Below are positions 6,402 to 14,261 of a stretch of 18,360 nucleotides of DNA, piece after piece (within the stretch, counting starts at the first letter, position 1; the number at the start of each line of letters is the position of its first letter). The notes beneath the pieces are model-generated. The model made no database searches, was not told the DNA's origin, and worked only from the letters and a program-made list of their open reading frames with translations. The DNA is from Candidatus Jacksonbacteria bacterium (GTDB lineage Bacteria > Patescibacteriota > Patescibacteriia > UBA9629 > GWA2-43-13): positions 1-18,360 of the forward strand of contig JABIPD010000044.1 of the NCBI GenBank assembly GCA_018698735.1, in the 5' to 3' direction. A program made the translations under genes and the position numbers.

Positions 6402-9173
6402 TCACGCTCCATGACATTTTTTATACTTCTTTCCACTTCCACAAGGGCATGGATCGTTTCGCCCGGCTTTAGGATAAGCCTTTTCTTCTGCTACCGAGGC
6501 AGAGGACGATGATTCTCCTTGAGCTTGAGCACCTGAGGCAGAAATCGCACTTTTACGGCTATCAGCAGATTTTGCTGGCGCGCTAAATTGAACGTTTTGG
6601 AACTGTTTTAGCAATGGCGATTGCTCTACCACCGAGTTCACATCGCGTGCAATCTTAAACACACTAAATGCCACTTGCGATCGAATTAAATTCAACAGTT
6701 CTTTGTACAATCTATGGGTTTCTCTTTTATACTCCACCAACGGATCACGCTGACCATATCCACGAAGCCCAATACCAGCTCTTATATGCTCAACCGCATC
6801 TAAATGATCCATCCAATGCATGTCTACTGTTCTTAAAAGAACTCCTTTTTCATTCTGCTTTAAACTTGCTGGGTCTTCTGCGTATAATTCGTCTATACCG
6901 TCGTATACTTCTGTTGCCTGCTCCATTAAGAACGCTGTTATTTTTTCTCGCGCTTCTTCTGCGGTTCCCTTCGTTTTTAATTCGTCTATCTCTTTTTTTG
7001 CTTCATCTGAAAGCGGATACATGGTTTCCACCACATCGGTAATCTCTTTTGTTTTCCAATCAGGAGCACGGCCTTCCATGGTATGCAATTCTACAACTGC
7101 AGAGACTTCCTCGCGAATCATTTCCATAATCATCTCCCGCAAAGTGCGGTTTTCTCTTTTATCTTCTGCAACCTCGAGCACCTCGTTTCTCATGTTGTAC
7201 ACGGACTGCCGCTGATGATTTAAAATATCATCGTATTGCAACAAATGTTTTCGGGTATCAAAGTTATGGCCCTCTACTTTTTTCTGGGCTGTTTCTATAG
7301 ATTTATTTATCATTTTATTTTCTATTGGCATTTCATCTGGCATTCCCATTGCGTTCATCATGCCTTTTATTCTGTCGGTTCCAAAAATGCGCAATAAATC
7401 GTCATCCATCGAAATAAAGAAACGTGATTCACCAGGATCACCCTGCCGACCAGATCGCCCTCGAAGCTGGTTGTCTATGCGCCGTGCTTCGTGTCGTTCG
7501 CTTCCTAACACATATAACCCTCCAAGTTTTTTAACTTTTTCGTATTCTTCTTTAACAAGCGGTGAACCACCAAGTACAATATCAACTCCACGACCAGCCA
7601 TATTGGTAGCAACGGTCACCGAACCTACCTGCCCAGCTTGTGCTATAAATTCTGCCTCTCGTTCGTGGTTTTTTGCATTTAAAATATTGTGGTCTATCCC
7701 CGCCTTAGTTAATACCTCGGACATTTCTTCATTCTTTTCAATCGAAATAGTACCAATTAAAATCGGCTGGCCTTTTTTTTGCCTCTCGCGGACATCTTTT
7801 ACCAACGCTTTCATTTTACCGGCTTCATTTTTGTAGATAACATCTCTGTGATCGTTTCTTTGGATCGGTTTATTTGTTGGCACCTGAACAACCTCAAGTC
7901 CGTAAATTTTTATAAACTCCTCTTCTTCTGTCTTTGCCGTTCCTGTCATCCCCGAGAGCTTGGAATACATGCGGAAATAATTCTGGATGGTAATAGTAGC
8001 AAGTGTTCGGTTTTCTCTTTGCACTTCTAATCCCTCTTTTGCTTCTATCGCCTGATGAAGCCCCTGAGAATACCTTCTCCCTGGCATAAGCCTGCCGGTA
8101 AATTCGTCTACAATCATTACCTCTCCGTCTTTTACCACATAATCTTTATCTTTCTGAAAAATAGCCTCTGCTTTTAATGCTTGCTCCAAATGAAAAGCCA
8201 AGGTTACGTCTTCTGTGTAAATATTCGAAACCCCAAGCTTTACCTCCGCTTTTTTAATCCCTTCTTCGGTTAATGCAGCGGCTCGGAGTTTTTCGTCTAT
8301 AATATAATCTTTTTCTGGCTGCAACTGTTTTACAATTTGAGCAAACTGTTGATATTTTTGAGTAGATTCTTCATCTGGTGCAGAAATAATAAGCGGCGTT
8401 CGGGCTTCGTCGATTAAAATACTATCGACTTCATCTATAATCGAAAAATGCAAATCTCTTTGTACTCTTTGCGAAAGCTCGCCTACCATGTTGTCTCTTA
8501 AATAGTCGAATCCAAATTCATTATTTGTCCCATACGTTACATCAGCCTGGTAGGCCTCTGTCCTTTCACATGTTCGTAAATTATCTATATCTACTTTAAA
8601 TGATTTCACTTCATCTTCTTCACTGTCTAATTCATCTGCCTTTGCAGTAGAATCGTACAAAAACGCTCCACCCTGATTTTGGATACAACCAACCGTAAGC
8701 CCTAAAAAATTATACACTTGCCCCATCCAGGCGGTGTCTCTACGCGCAAGATAATCGTTTACCGTAACGATATGCGCGCCTTTACCTGCAAGTGCATTTA
8801 AATACACAACAGCAGTAGATGTTAAAGTTTTACCTTCACCAGTTCTCATTTCCGCTATTCCACGTTCGTGCAGCACCATCGCACCAATCAGCTGAACATC
8901 AAAATGTCGCTGCTGCAATGTGCGTTGTGCCGCCTCTCGAACAACCGCAAAAGCCTCTGGCAACAACGCGTCCAGCTTTTTTTGTAATTCTTCTTGAGAA
9001 ATTTTAGAAGTGTCGCCTATCCGCTCTTTAAACTCGGCAGTTTTCTTTAATAACGCTTCATCTGAAAGCGGTTTTATCTTTTCTTCGAAGGCATTTACCT
9101 CTTCTGTTTTTTTGTACAACCGTTTAAGAATTTTCTTATTCGGATCTCCCATCATTTTTGCTAGTAATTTCAT
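6402..9173 (-). CDS. secA: Protein translocase ATPase SecA
   Basis: SecA is the motor that drives preproteins through SecYEG. From the ATG at 9173-9171 the protein has 923 residues, normal length. Motifs in order: QLIGAMVLHERGIAEMRTGE with Walker A GEGKT (about 112-116), VTVNDYLARRD, TYGTNNEFGFDYLRDNM, Walker B HFSIIDEVDSILIDEARTPL, the linker GRLMPGRRYSQGLHQAIEAK, TATNMAGRGVDIVLGG, and QLRGRSGRQGDPGESRF. It ends in the zinc-binding tail NDPCPCGSGKKYKKCHG, the SecB/ribosome-binding C-terminus. An acidic insert (about 180-205, including DELDSEEDEVKSF) lies before the AYQADVTYGTN motif. A longer start at 9194 would add MYIRDTY, but MKLLAKMMGD fits the family start. No clear Shine-Dalgarno precedes it. 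Confidence 0.97.
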   Translation of the reverse strand: MKLLAKMMGDPNKKILKRLYKKTEEVNAFEEKIKPLSDEALLKKTAEFKERIGDTSKISQEELQKKLDALLPEAFAVVREAAQRTLQQRHFDVQLIGAMVLHERGIAEMRTGEGKTLTSTAVVYLNALAGKGAHIVTVNDYLARRDTAWMGQVYNFLGLTVGCIQNQGGAFLYDSTAKADELDSEEDEVKSFKVDIDNLRTCERTEAYQADVTYGTNNEFGFDYLRDNMVGELSQRVQRDLHFSIIDEVDSILIDEARTPLIISAPDEESTQKYQQFAQIVKQLQPEKDYIIDEKLRAAALTEEGIKKAEVKLGVSNIYTEDVTLAFHLEQALKAEAIFQKDKDYVVKDGEVMIVDEFTGRLMPGRRYSQGLHQAIEAKEGLEVQRENRTLATITIQNYFRMYSKLSGMTGTAKTEEEEFIKIYGLEVVQVPTNKPIQRNDHRDVIYKNEAGKMKALVKDVRERQKKGQPILIGTISIEKNEEMSEVLTKAGIDHNILNAKNHEREAEFIAQAGQVGSVTVATNMAGRGVDIVLGGSPLVKEEYEKVKKLGGLYVLGSERHEARRIDNQLRGRSGRQGDPGESRFFISMDDDLLRIFGTDRIKGMMNAMGMPDEMPIENKMINKSIETAQKKVEGHNFDTRKHLLQYDDILNHQRQSVYNMRNEVLEVAEDKRENRTLREMIMEMIREEVSAVVELHTMEGRAPDWKTKEITDVVETMYPLSDEAKKEIDELKTKGTAEEAREKITAFLMEQATEVYDGIDELYAEDPASLKQNEKGVLLRTVDMHWMDHLDAVEHIRAGIGLRGYGQRDPLVEYKRETHRLYKELLNLIRSQVAFSVFKIARDVNSVVEQSPLLKQFQNVQFSAPAKSADSRKSAISASGAQAQGESSSSASVAEEKAYPKAGRNDPCPCGSGKKYKKCHGA

Positions 9174-9183
9174 ATACGTATCA

Positions 9184-9268
9184 CGAATATACAAATTTAT
9201 TCAAATATACAAATGCGGATGGATGGGCTCTACTTATTCGCATATTTGTACTTGATTCGTATATTTGT
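9184..9268. repeat. AT-rich imperfect inverted repeat between hpf and secA
   Basis: The 104-base gap between secA and hpf is mostly built from copies of a word like CAAATATAC: CGAATATACAAAT (9184-9196), CAAATATACAAATGCG (9202-9217), and in opposite orientation CGCATATTTGTA (9240-9251) and ATTCGTATATTTG (9256-9268). The central 20 bases are unrelated. A similar element lies on the other side of hpf (9690-9768). The match between arms is imperfect, so I read it as an old repeat rather than a precise operator. Confidence 0.5.
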
Positions 9269-9277
9269 AAGCAGTCT

Positions 9278-9613
9278 TTAATTTTTCTCCCAAAATCTCC
9301 AGCCTTTCTTTTTTTCGCTTTGAGCTCTGTCTTTTAATCGTCGTACTTGCTTATCTAATTTTTCCTGAGCAATGTCCATCGCAGCGTATACATCTCCACT
9401 CATCCCAACTGCACGTACAATCTTTTTAGGAATATGCAAATTCACCTCTACCCTAAACACATCGCCTTTATTGTGATGCCGGTCTCTAGAAACATCCACC
9501 TGAACTCCTACAACTTTATCTACTCGCGATAAAGATTTCTCGAGCTTAGAGGAAACATGAAATTTCATCTTATCGTTTAAGTCCAAATTTTTTGCGTAGA
9601 ATTGAATATTCAT
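9278..9613 (-). CDS. hpf: Ribosome hibernation promoting factor, short form
   Basis: The 111-residue protein is of the HPF/RaiA (sigma54 modulation) family, which binds the decoding region of the 30S subunit and idles ribosomes in starved cells. It starts MNIQFYAKNLDLNDKMKFHV, has the basic helix and strands with RVEVNLHIPKK, then the DVYAAMDIAQEKLDKQVRRLKDR helix typical of the family. The tail is lysine-rich and ends KKGWRFWEKN. It lacks the C-terminal dimerisation domain of long HPF, so it should act as a short HPF or YfiA/RaiA type. It is flanked on both sides by AT-rich inverted repeats and stands as a single gene. Confidence 0.93.
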   Translation of the reverse strand: MNIQFYAKNLDLNDKMKFHVSSKLEKSLSRVDKVVGVQVDVSRDRHHNKGDVFRVEVNLHIPKKIVRAVGMSGDVYAAMDIAQEKLDKQVRRLKDRAQSEKKKGWRFWEKN

Positions 9614-9689
9614 AGAGTATGATTCAAATATGATTTTATGAGCTTCGATATAGATTTACTTTATAACGGGCTTAACCATCTTCTGTGAC

Positions 9690-9768
9690 ATACGAATGAT
9701 ACGAATAGACCCAAGCTCCAAATCTATCTAGTCGTTCTTATTTGTATGATTCGCATGCATTCGTATAT
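9690..9768. repeat. AT-rich imperfect inverted repeat between alaS and hpf
   Basis: ATACGAATGATACGAATAGA (9690-9709) faces TCTTATTTGTATGATTCGC (9737-9755) and GCATTCGTAT (9757-9766). The reverse complement of the right arm matches the left arm apart from an extra block of about 10 bases. The words resemble those of the element at 9184-9268. This occupies most of the 165-base gap between alaS and hpf. The rest, nearer hpf, is plain AT-rich sequence in which I see no strong promoter. Confidence 0.5.
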
Positions 9769-9778
9769 TGGCATTACA

Positions 9779-11629
9779 CTATTCTAGTACTGCCTTTATT
9801 CTTCTTATCCCCGCCGACACAGATTCTTCTTTTTTAATTCGAAACGTACCAGCAAGCTCACTTGTTTTTTCTACATGCGGGCCACCACAAATTTCCTTAG
9901 AAAAAGCGTCTTCTTTTTCGCCAACCGTATACACTTTTACTTTCTCGCCATAACGTTCTTCAAATAACCCTATAGCTCCAAATTCTTTTGCTTCCTCGAC
10001 CGTCATTTCATGAAAATGAACAGGTAAATTTGCTTTTATTTGTTTGTTTACAATAGCTTCCACCTCTTTCTTCTGTTCGTCTGTCATTTTTTCTGGATGC
10101 GAGAAATCGAAACGTAATCGTTCTTTTGTAATATTGCTTCCTTTTTGGGCGACATGGTTTCCTAATACCTCTCGCAAGGCCTGATGAAGTAAATGAGTGG
10201 CTGTATGGAATTGTTTTACTTCTTCTGAGTCATCTGCCAATCCGCCAGAAAACTTTCCTTCTGCTCCAGCCCGTGATAATTCTTGGTGTTTTTTAAATGC
10301 TTCTTCAAAGCCTTTTTCGTCGACAGACAAACCTTTTTCTTCTGCCAATTCTTTTACCATTTCTAATGGAAAGCCATAGCTGGTGTAAAGCTCGAATATC
10401 TCCTGGGCATTCAGTTCTTTCTTCGTATTCGTAATTTGTGCAAATCGAGCGATTCCTTTGTCTAATACTTTCTCGAACTTTTCTTTTTCTACCACCAACT
10501 CGCTTATAATTTTATCTCTATTGCGGCCAAGTTCTTGGTAAACATCTTTTAGTTCTTGTATAACAGATTCCGCGCCATCGGAAAGATAACTGCCATGAAG
10601 CCCAAGTATGCGTGCATGCCGAATAGCTCTGCGAATTAATCTTCGTAAAACATAACCTTGATCTTCGTTGCCCGGGGTTACTCCTCGTGGGTCTGCAAGT
10701 ATAAATACTGCCGAGCGGATATGGTCTGCCATAATCCGAACAGATTTTACCGTCTGTTCGTCGTAATGCTGTTGCCAGCTAGGATCGAACATTAATTCTG
10801 GATCGTTTTCTTTTATCCGCAAAATTGTTGTTACAACAGGAGCTAAAGCATCCATTTCGTAGACGGTTTTAAAACCATTCAAAACCATTACTGTTCGCTC
10901 TAATCCCATTCCAGTATCTACATTCTTGTTATCCATTGGGAAATATGCGCCATCTGGATTTTTGTTGTACTCCATAAACACATCGTTCCAGATTTCTACG
11001 TATTTTCCACAACCGCAACCAGGAATACATTCTTTTCCACAACTGTCTTTGCCGGTATCGTAAAACATTTCTGTATCTGGGCCACATGGGCCTGTTTGGC
11101 CTGCTGGCCCCCACCAGTTGTCTTCTCTTCCAAGGGCAAAAATTCGCTCTCCTTCTTTTGCTTCCATTCCAAGTTCTTTGTAATGCCCTTGCCATAATTC
11201 GATTGCTTCTGTGTCTTTTGGCACTTGTTCGTCACCTTCAAAAACCGTTACATATAATTTTTCTGGATTTATTCCTAAATACTCTTTACTGGTTAAAAAC
11301 TCCCAACTCCATGCGATAGCCTCTTCTTTAAAATAATCCCCTAACGACCAATTTCCAAGCATTTCAAAAAAAGTAAGATGAGTAGTATCACCTACTTCGT
11401 CTATGTCTCCTGTTCGAATACATTTTTGTACATTGGCTATTCTTTTGCCCTCTGGATGTGGTTCCCCTAATAAATAAGGCACTAAAGGGTGCATTCCAGC
11501 GGTAGTAAACAGTACAGTAGGGTCGTTTTCTGGGATTAAAGAAGCAGAAGGCACAATGGCATGCCCCTTTTCTTTAAAAAAGTCAAGATACATTTTACGC
11601 AATTTTGCTGTTGTTAAAGCTGTTTTCAT
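9779..11629 (-). CDS. alaS: Alanyl-tRNA synthetase, reduced form
   Basis: AlaRS charges tRNA-Ala and clears mischarged Ser or Gly. The class II core is complete: MKTALTTAKLRKMYLDFF start, FTTAGMHPLVPYLLGE (41-56), THLTFFEMLGNWSLGDYF (83-100), AGQTGPCGPDTEMF (176-189), EIWNDVFMEYN (212-222) and DTGMGLERT (238-246). A cysteine cluster (C197, C201, C205, C207) could bind zinc. The tRNA-binding helical part follows to about 455, with VTPGNEDQGYVLRRLIRRAI (317-336). The editing zinc residues are present: HTATH (475-479) and CGGPH (581-585). Oddity: at 616 residues against about 875 in E. coli, the beta barrel before HTATH and the whole C-terminal C-Ala domain are absent. The ATG is at 11629-11627, downstream of a good promoter. 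Confidence 0.96.
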   Translation of the reverse strand: MKTALTTAKLRKMYLDFFKEKGHAIVPSASLIPENDPTVLFTTAGMHPLVPYLLGEPHPEGKRIANVQKCIRTGDIDEVGDTTHLTFFEMLGNWSLGDYFKEEAIAWSWEFLTSKEYLGINPEKLYVTVFEGDEQVPKDTEAIELWQGHYKELGMEAKEGERIFALGREDNWWGPAGQTGPCGPDTEMFYDTGKDSCGKECIPGCGCGKYVEIWNDVFMEYNKNPDGAYFPMDNKNVDTGMGLERTVMVLNGFKTVYEMDALAPVVTTILRIKENDPELMFDPSWQQHYDEQTVKSVRIMADHIRSAVFILADPRGVTPGNEDQGYVLRRLIRRAIRHARILGLHGSYLSDGAESVIQELKDVYQELGRNRDKIISELVVEKEKFEKVLDKGIARFAQITNTKKELNAQEIFELYTSYGFPLEMVKELAEEKGLSVDEKGFEEAFKKHQELSRAGAEGKFSGGLADDSEEVKQFHTATHLLHQALREVLGNHVAQKGSNITKERLRFDFSHPEKMTDEQKKEVEAIVNKQIKANLPVHFHEMTVEEAKEFGAIGLFEERYGEKVKVYTVGEKEDAFSKEICGGPHVEKTSELAGTFRIKKEESVSAGIRRIKAVLE

Positions 11630-11658
11630 ACATTTTTTTAAATCAATAATTCCCGTGA

Positions 11659-11687
11659 AGTATACAAAAACTGCGCCTAAAAATCAA
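11659..11687 (-). promoter_or_regulatory. Promoter of alaS
   Basis: On the minus strand TTGATT (11687-11682), exactly 17 bases and TATACT (11664-11659) precede alaS, giving a leader of about 20-25 bases. It is divergent from the promoter at 11708-11736; the two -35 boxes are about 20 bases apart, so shared regulation is possible. Confidence 0.65.
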
Positions 11688-11707
11688 CTGATCCTGACAT
11701 AGATGGA

Positions 11708-11736
11708 TTGACAAAAAAACATATATAATGTATAAA
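11708..11736 (+). promoter_or_regulatory. Promoter of the GC-rich lipoprotein unit
   Basis: A perfect -35 box TTGACA (11708-11713), a 17-base A/T-rich spacer containing ATATAT, and TATAAA (11731-11736). The predicted start near 11743 coincides with the switch from AT-rich to GC-rich sequence. An alternative TATAAT (11724-11729) is only 10 bases from the -35 box and is too close. Confidence 0.7.
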
Positions 11737-11806
11737 CTATCCATTACACATGTCGTGTGATAACCGCACAATTACGTGCATGTACTCTCATACGAAAGGG
11801 CTCACC

Positions 11807-12787
11807 ATGCCCAGACACTTACGAGCACTAGCACCTCTTCTGCTAGTGATAGCTGTGATGGCCATGAACGGCTGCGCAGCGCATCACCAGCAGACGATGA
11901 CGCACGAGGTACCGACGGCTGCAGACGCGATCAGATACGAGTCCCTCGATGCAGCGATCGCGGAGATCGAGGCCTCGGAGCCACCGGTGTCTGTCGAAGC
12001 AGAAACCAGTGACGAGGACTTCTCTCTGACGCCCGAGCAACGAGCGTGGCTCAGAACAGAAGCGCTCGCATGGCTTAACGAGGCCAAGCACATGCTCGCC
12101 ACCGAACAAGACCACCAGGTCTACCTCGACTGGCGCGAACATGTAGATGAGACTGCGGACGACTGGGGCATCGACAGGGACAAGGTTTCGTACGCGGAAG
12201 CGCATCGACTTCTCGATTGCGCAATCGCGGACATCGAGGCCGACAACTTCAGGGACGAGCCCGGCTTCGGCAACGAGCTTCGTGTTACCCAACTTGCGCT
12301 CTATGCGAAGTGGCACGAAGAAGCCCATGCCGACAGCCCAGAGGAATGGAACCATCAGCTCCCCCGGCTCTCTGAAGGCGCGGAGGATCTATGGACCTAC
12401 CTCAACGGTCCGGAAGAGCAGGAACCCGCTCCCGAAATAGACTGGGAAGGCCTCTCTGAAGGCTGGCCGACCGGTGAGGAGACCACAGCGGGACCTGTCG
12501 AACTCGAGCCAGAGAGCGAGATAGTCGCCGAGCTTCGAAGAGGTGCGGCAGAAAACCCCAAGCATGCCGCTGAGCTCGAATCGCTAGCGAATACGATGGA
12601 GGCCTTCGAGGCCCTCGACAGACTCGTAGCAGAAGGAAACCATGCGCTCGAGCGCATAGATGACCTTCAAACCACCGAGTCAACCATCGATACGCTGCTG
12701 GCGATCATGAGGGGTGATATCCTCAACCAGGCGAACTACGCTATCGGCATCACGCTGATAGAGCTCGGCGGCGTCTACCGAGAGTAG
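11807..12787 (+). CDS. GC-rich predicted lipoprotein of unknown function
   Basis: I chose the ATG at 11807 because GAAAGGG lies 6 bases upstream and the protein then starts with a lipoprotein-like signal: MPRHLR, a hydrophobic core ALAPLLLVIAVMAM, then NGC with Cys23 as probable lipidated residue. The lipobox (M-N-G-C) is imperfect. An ATG at 11750 is too near the predicted transcript start. The mature part (about 300 residues) is strongly acidic and looks helical, with long A/E/L stretches such as SLDAAIAEIEA, AELRRGAAENPKHAAELE and AFEALDRLVAEGNHALERID. I recognise no domain. Base and codon use are unlike the neighbours: bases 12481-12540 contain 37 G/C of 60, against 22 of 60 at 10441-10500 in alaS, with CTC, GAG and ATC preferred. 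It has its own promoter and terminator. Long open frames on the other strand are shadows caused by the GC content. Confidence 0.75.
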   Translation: MPRHLRALAPLLLVIAVMAMNGCAAHHQQTMTHEVPTAADAIRYESLDAAIAEIEASEPPVSVEAETSDEDFSLTPEQRAWLRTEALAWLNEAKHMLATEQDHQVYLDWREHVDETADDWGIDRDKVSYAEAHRLLDCAIADIEADNFRDEPGFGNELRVTQLALYAKWHEEAHADSPEEWNHQLPRLSEGAEDLWTYLNGPEEQEPAPEIDWEGLSEGWPTGEETTAGPVELEPESEIVAELRRGAAENPKHAAELESLANTMEAFEALDRLVAEGNHALERIDDLQTTESTIDTLLAIMRGDILNQANYAIGITLIELGGVYRE

Positions 12788-12831
12788 CCGGCAACAACGC
12801 CGACGACGACTCTCGGCAACCTTAACCAACC

Positions 12832-12873
12832 GGCGCGCGAACCACACTTACTGTGGAACGTGCGCCTGTTTTT
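12832..12873 (+). terminator. Intrinsic terminator of the lipoprotein unit
   Basis: GGCGCGCG (12832-12839) pairs with CGTGCGCC (12859-12866) with one G-T wobble. Across AA/AA, CCACA (12842-12846) pairs with TGTGG (12852-12856) around loop CTTAC. The tail TGTTTTT (12867-12873) runs into the stop codon of convergent mnmA. Confidence 0.8.
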
Positions 12874-14083
12874 ATTCTTTAATAATGGCGCCTCCTAGGC
12901 ATTCATCTTCATTATAAAAAACAACACTCTGGCCGGGCGTAATGGCGCGTTGATCAGAACTAAAAACAACTTTTAGGCTTTCGTCTTTTTGTTGTGTTAC
13001 TAAACATTTTTCCGGTTTTTGCCTATATCGAATCATGCCGTCGCATTCCATTGGTAACGTTGGCTCTGTGCCAGAAATCCAATGAGTATCTATCGCTATC
13101 AATTCTTTTCCATATAAACTTTCGTCCATGTTTCCTTTTGCCAAAATCAGTCTATTATTTTTAAAATCTTTACCTGCAACATAATACGGCACTGGTCCGG
13201 CAACCTCTATCCCCTCGCGCTGACCAATAGTATAAAACGATAAACCTTTATGTTTTCCTACAACCTCCTCTTTTAAAATAATATCCCCTGGATTTTCTTT
13301 TATCCGTTTTGTTAAAAACGATTGAATTTTTACTTTACCAATAAAACAAATTCCTTGGCTGTCTTTTTTATCCCACACATGAAGCCCCCTTTCCTTTGCC
13401 ATTTCACGTGTTTTCGATTTTTCTAGTTCCCCGATCGGGAACAGCGATTTAGACAATTGTTCTTGGGTGATTCTATGAAGGAAGTAAGACTGATCCTTAT
13501 TTGGATCGATTCCTTTGAGAAGCAAATTCTCAGTGTTTTTTGTCATTGCGAGGAGTCTATGTGACGAAGCAATCTCTTCCTTTTCTGAAGGATGTAACGC
13601 GAGATTGCCGCGCTCACCTGGTTCGCTCGCAATGACAGGTCCACGCCTCACATAATGCCCAGTAGCAACAAAATCCGCACCAGCCTCTAGTGCTTTTTCT
13701 AAAAATATCCCAAATTTAATCTCTTTATTGCACATAATGTCCGGATTCGGAGTAATCCCGTTTTTGTACCCCTCTATCATGTAATCTACCACTCGTTCTT
13801 TGTATTCTTTTGTAAAATTCCATACATAAAAGGGAATATGTAGTTTAGCTGCTACTTTTCGGGCATCTTCTACGTCTTCTTCCCAATGGCAACCAGATAC
13901 TTCATTGCTTGCCACGGCCGAAGCTGCAGCGTAGTGTCTGTGGTCGTCATCGCTCCAATTGCGCATATACACTCCTGTCACATCAAAACCCTGCTCCTGT
14001 AACAAAGCAGCTGATAACGAGGAATCTACTCCCCCAGACATCCCTACAAAGACCTTATTCTCCTTTTTTAGCGGTTTTTTCAT
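12872..14083 (-). CDS. mnmA: tRNA-specific 2-thiouridylase MnmA with in-frame repeat insert
   Basis: MnmA makes 2-thiouridine at the wobble position 34 of tRNA-Lys, Glu and Gln, activating U34 with ATP and receiving sulfur from a relay. The 403-residue protein has the PP-loop MSGGVDSS (15-22), GVYMRNWSDDD (37-47), EEDVEDARKVA (68-78), the catalytic pair Cys118 (in TPNPDIMCNKEIKFG) and Cys246 (DSQGICFIG), ATGHYVRR (140-147), LLLKGIDPNKDQSYFLHR (187-204) and FYTIGQREGI (283-292). Two oddities. Residues 150-181 (VIASEPGERGN to LLAMT) are encoded by a palindromic repeat inserted between ATGHYVRR and the KGIDPNKDQ motif. Residues about 48-64 (starting HRHYAAASAVAS) are also extra relative to the family. 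All catalytic motifs remain intact. The gene lies between two GC-rich units. Confidence 0.96.
   Translation of the reverse strand: MKKPLKKENKVFVGMSGGVDSSLSAALLQEQGFDVTGVYMRNWSDDDHRHYAAASAVASNEVSGCHWEEDVEDARKVAAKLHIPFYVWNFTKEYKERVVDYMIEGYKNGITPNPDIMCNKEIKFGIFLEKALEAGADFVATGHYVRRGPVIASEPGERGNLALHPSEKEEIASSHRLLAMTKNTENLLLKGIDPNKDQSYFLHRITQEQLSKSLFPIGELEKSKTREMAKERGLHVWDKKDSQGICFIGKVKIQSFLTKRIKENPGDIILKEEVVGKHKGLSFYTIGQREGIEVAGPVPYYVAGKDFKNNRLILAKGNMDESLYGKELIAIDTHWISGTEPTLPMECDGMIRYRQKPEKCLVTQQKDESLKVVFSSDQRAITPGQSVVFYNEDECLGGAIIKE
13541..13637 (-). repeat. In-frame 96-bp palindromic element inside mnmA
   Basis: The element begins TGTCATTGCGAG and ends with the complementary CTCGCAATGACA. Inside, GCAATCTC faces GAGATTGC, and TCCTT faces AAGGA around the centre, so the whole element can fold into one long interrupted hairpin. 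Codons from GTC at 13636 to ACA at 13541 give exactly 32 residues without a stop. It differs from the queG copy at only 6 positions over about 98 bases and has the same orientation and frame relative to the gene. No clear target-site duplication is visible. Confidence 0.92.
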
Positions 14084-14113
14084 GTATTTAGCTATATAAC
14101 TGACTATGCATAC

Positions 14114-14142
14114 AACATAGCTAGTTTTAGCAAAAAAATCAA
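14114..14142 (-). promoter_or_regulatory. Candidate promoter of mnmA
   Basis: On the minus strand TTGATT (14142-14137), 17 bases and TATGTT (14119-14114) lie 31 bases before the mnmA ATG. The -10 box is only a moderate match. It is divergent from the promoter at 14181-14209. Confidence 0.45.
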
Positions 14143-14180
14143 GATTTAGCTTATCTTAGCCATAAAACAGGATTAATTGC

Positions 14181-14209
14181 TTGACTTTTTATTAAATATA
14201 TGATAAAAT
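14181..14209 (+). promoter_or_regulatory. Promoter of the GC-rich secreted-protein unit
   Basis: TTGACT (14181-14186), 17 bases rich in A/T and containing ATATAT, then TAAAAT (14204-14209). The design resembles the promoter at 11708. The predicted start near 14216 again coincides with the switch to GC-rich sequence. Confidence 0.65.
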
Positions 14210-14261
14210 ACAAGCATTGAAGGTCCCCCAAGAGAGGCGGATCACAGCGAAAAAGAGACAG

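Noticed and set aside
10929..11241. Alternative minus-strand frames inside alaS
   Set aside because: They overlap the conserved AlaRS core in another frame and encode unlikely R/K-rich sequences without family resemblance.
11843..12683. Long open frames antisense or out of frame within the GC-rich lipoprotein gene
   Set aside because: They lack a promoter, Shine-Dalgarno sequence and signal peptide. The plus-strand frame from 11807 has all the signals, and GC-rich sequence has few stops in any frame.
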